Below are positions 6,377 through 7,229 of a stretch of DNA of 7,229 nt, piece after piece (positions within the stretch are counted from its first letter, which is position 1; each line of letters starts with the position of its first letter). This DNA is from Ignavibacteriales bacterium. GTDB lineage: Bacteria; Bacteroidota; Ignavibacteria; UBA10030. Made by a program: the position numbers and the translations under genes. The notes below the pieces were generated by a model, which saw only the letters and a list, made by a program, of their open reading frames with translations, did not search any database and was not told the DNA's origin. The DNA is taken from contig JACQPU010000261.1 of assembly GCA_016207365.1 (NCBI GenBank), positions 1-7,229 of the forward strand, given 5' to 3'.

Positions 6377-6405
6377 AAGATACGCTTGCAAGGATCAAGT
6401 TTCAA
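6377..6405 (-). promoter_or_regulatory. Sigma-70-type promoter for the FNR-like gene
   Basis: On the minus strand, TTGAAA (6405-6400) is followed after exactly 17 bases by TATCTT (6382-6377). That is 5 of 6 and 4 of 6 matches to the -35 and -10 consensus with ideal spacing. Transcription would begin near 6370, leaving a leader of about 22 bases before ATG 6348. This supports 6348 as the start codon. Confidence 0.5.
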
Positions 6406-6424
6406 TGTTGCGGAAAATTTTTCG

Positions 6425-6441
6425 AAATCATTCGATGATTT
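6425..6441. promoter_or_regulatory. 7-bp inverted repeat between divergent genes, candidate operator
   Basis: AAATCAT (6425-6431), three-base centre TCG, then ATGATTT (6435-6441), flanked by A/T runs. It lies about 55-70 bp upstream of the predicted reductase transcription start and just upstream of the TATATT at 6458-6463 on the other strand. A shared regulator site is plausible. On the plus strand the stem is followed by T's, but no plus-strand gene ends here, so a terminator is less likely. Confidence 0.35.
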
Positions 6442-6457
6442 TTCAGCGACGCGTTTG

Positions 6458-6463
6458 TATATT
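6458..6463 (+). promoter_or_regulatory. Possible -10 element for the ThiF/MoeB-like gene
   Basis: TATATT, 5 of 6 to the -10 consensus, lies 50 bases before ATG 6514. The best -35 at 16-17 bases upstream (TGATTT or ATGATT) is poor and falls inside the 6425-6441 inverted repeat, which would suit activator or repressor control. Low confidence. Confidence 0.25.
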
Positions 6464-6513
6464 CCCTTCTGCCACCGGACTGGTTTAACGATTCGGGCGC
6501 TACCACGTCATCT

Positions 6514-7229
6514 ATGAAGAAGAACAACTTAAGTTCGAGATCGGTCCCAGCGGGCTACTCACCCGACGCCCTGAGCTCTCTTCTTTCCCCGGAGGAGGTT
6601 CAGCGGTACGGGCGTCACCTGAGCTTGCCGGAAATCGGATTGGAGGGCCAGCAGCGGTTGAAGGCTTCCAGTGTCCTCATCGTTGGCGCAGGTGGACTTG
6701 GATCGCCGGTAGCCCTCTATCTTGCCGCTGCAGGCGTCGGGGCGATCGGACTTGTCGATTTCGACAATGTCGAGGTAACGAATTTGCAGAGGCAGATTCT
6801 CCATACAACGCCGGCCGTGGGGAAATCCAAGCTTGAATCGGCCCGGGACCGAATCGAAGCGATCAATCCTCATATTGCTGTCCGTACGCATGCCGCGAGG
6901 CTTGATCGCGGGAACGCCTTGGACATCGTGCGGGCTTACGACGTTATTATTGACGCAACGGATAACTTCGCCTCGAGATATCTTATCAACGATGCCTGTG
7001 CAATGCTCGGAAAACCGGATGTCTATGGAAGCGTTTTCCGGTTCGAGGGTCAGGTTTCGGTATTTCATGTGGATAAGGGGTCCTGTTATCGATGCCTCCA
7101 TCCCGAGCCACCCCCGCCGCATCTGGCTCCCGACTGTGCTGAGGCAGGTGTGCTGGGCGTTCTTCCGGGAATCATTGGTACCATCCAGGCCGTGGAGGCT
7201 ATCAAGCTCCTTCTTGGCATTGGTACTCC
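6514..7229 (+). CDS. ThiF/MoeB/HesA-family adenylyltransferase (3' end outside window)
   Basis: The frame is open from ATG 6514 to the window end, giving 238 visible residues. It is an E1-like enzyme that adenylates the C-terminal Gly-Gly of a small sulfur-carrier protein (ThiS, MoaD or CysO type) so that sulfur can be loaded. Visible: LSPEEVQRYGRHLSLPEIG (24-42), the usual family opening; the nucleotide motif GAGGLGSP (58-65); NLQRQ (90-94) with the catalytic Arg93; DATDNF (147-152); the first zinc pair CYRC (191-194); and PDCAEAGVLG (206-215) with Cys208 at the place of the ThiF/MoeB conserved cysteine. The second zinc CxxC, expected around residues 265-275, and any C-terminal rhodanese domain (MoeZ/MOCS3 type) lie beyond the window, so ThiF, MoeB and MoeZ cannot be separated. 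About 23 residues precede the family core, and no Shine-Dalgarno sequence precedes the start. It is divergent from the reductase gene. Confidence 0.9.
   Translation, partial: MKKNNLSSRSVPAGYSPDALSSLLSPEEVQRYGRHLSLPEIGLEGQQRLKASSVLIVGAGGLGSPVALYLAAAGVGAIGLVDFDNVEVTNLQRQILHTTPAVGKSKLESARDRIEAINPHIAVRTHAARLDRGNALDIVRAYDVIIDATDNFASRYLINDACAMLGKPDVYGSVFRFEGQVSVFHVDKGSCYRCLHPEPPPPHLAPDCAEAGVLGVLPGIIGTIQAVEAIKLLLGIGT

Noticed and set aside
6349..6405. TTG at 6405 as start of the FNR-like gene
   Set aside because: The codon overlaps the -35 element of a good promoter and the extra 19 residues precede the usual family N-terminus; ATG 6348 is preferred.

Overview
The window is a stretch of bacterial chromosome with moderate GC content and no rRNA, tRNA, CRISPR or transposase. 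It carries seven genes: two small secreted proteins of unknown function (the first cut by the left edge), a PLP-dependent sulfur amino acid lyase, a complete three-gene proton-translocating NAD(P) transhydrogenase operon (pntAA-pntAB-pntB), a ferredoxin-NADP reductase-like flavoprotein on the minus strand, and the first 238 codons of a ThiF/MoeB/HesA-type E1-like enzyme that runs off the right edge. The secreted proteins, with short mature chains and beta-rich ends, resemble those of the Bacteroidota/Chlorobiota lineage, but this is an impression and the taxonomy is not settled by the sequence.

Layout. 2-753: two secreted-protein genes two bases apart. 754-977: an intergenic region with a three-copy CCCARTATT-like repeat (828-889) followed by a well-formed sigma-54 (-24/-12) promoter (923-938) and a strong GGAGG ribosome binding site. 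978-2384: PLP enzyme whose active-site residues match methionine gamma-lyase (Tyr136, Cys138, Lys241, Lys269-Asp270). 2475-5345: pntAA, pntAB and pntB, with a 4-base overlap and then a 13-base gap. 5362-6348 (minus): FNR-like reductase, convergent with pntB. 6349-6513: divergent control region with a good sigma-70-type promoter for the reductase and a 7-bp inverted repeat. 6514 to the end: ThiF/MoeB-like gene.

How the genes may work together. The transhydrogenase uses the proton gradient to make NADPH from NADH, and the reductase next to it exchanges electrons between NADP(H) and a ferredoxin or flavodoxin, so the middle of the window is a small NADPH-handling neighbourhood. The PLP lyase probably degrades methionine to methanethiol, 2-oxobutanoate and ammonia. 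The ThiF/MoeB-like enzyme activates a ubiquitin-like sulfur carrier. No wholly new system is evident. The most informative non-coding observation is the sigma-54 promoter plus upstream repeats in front of the lyase gene, which suggests activator-dependent control of amino acid breakdown.
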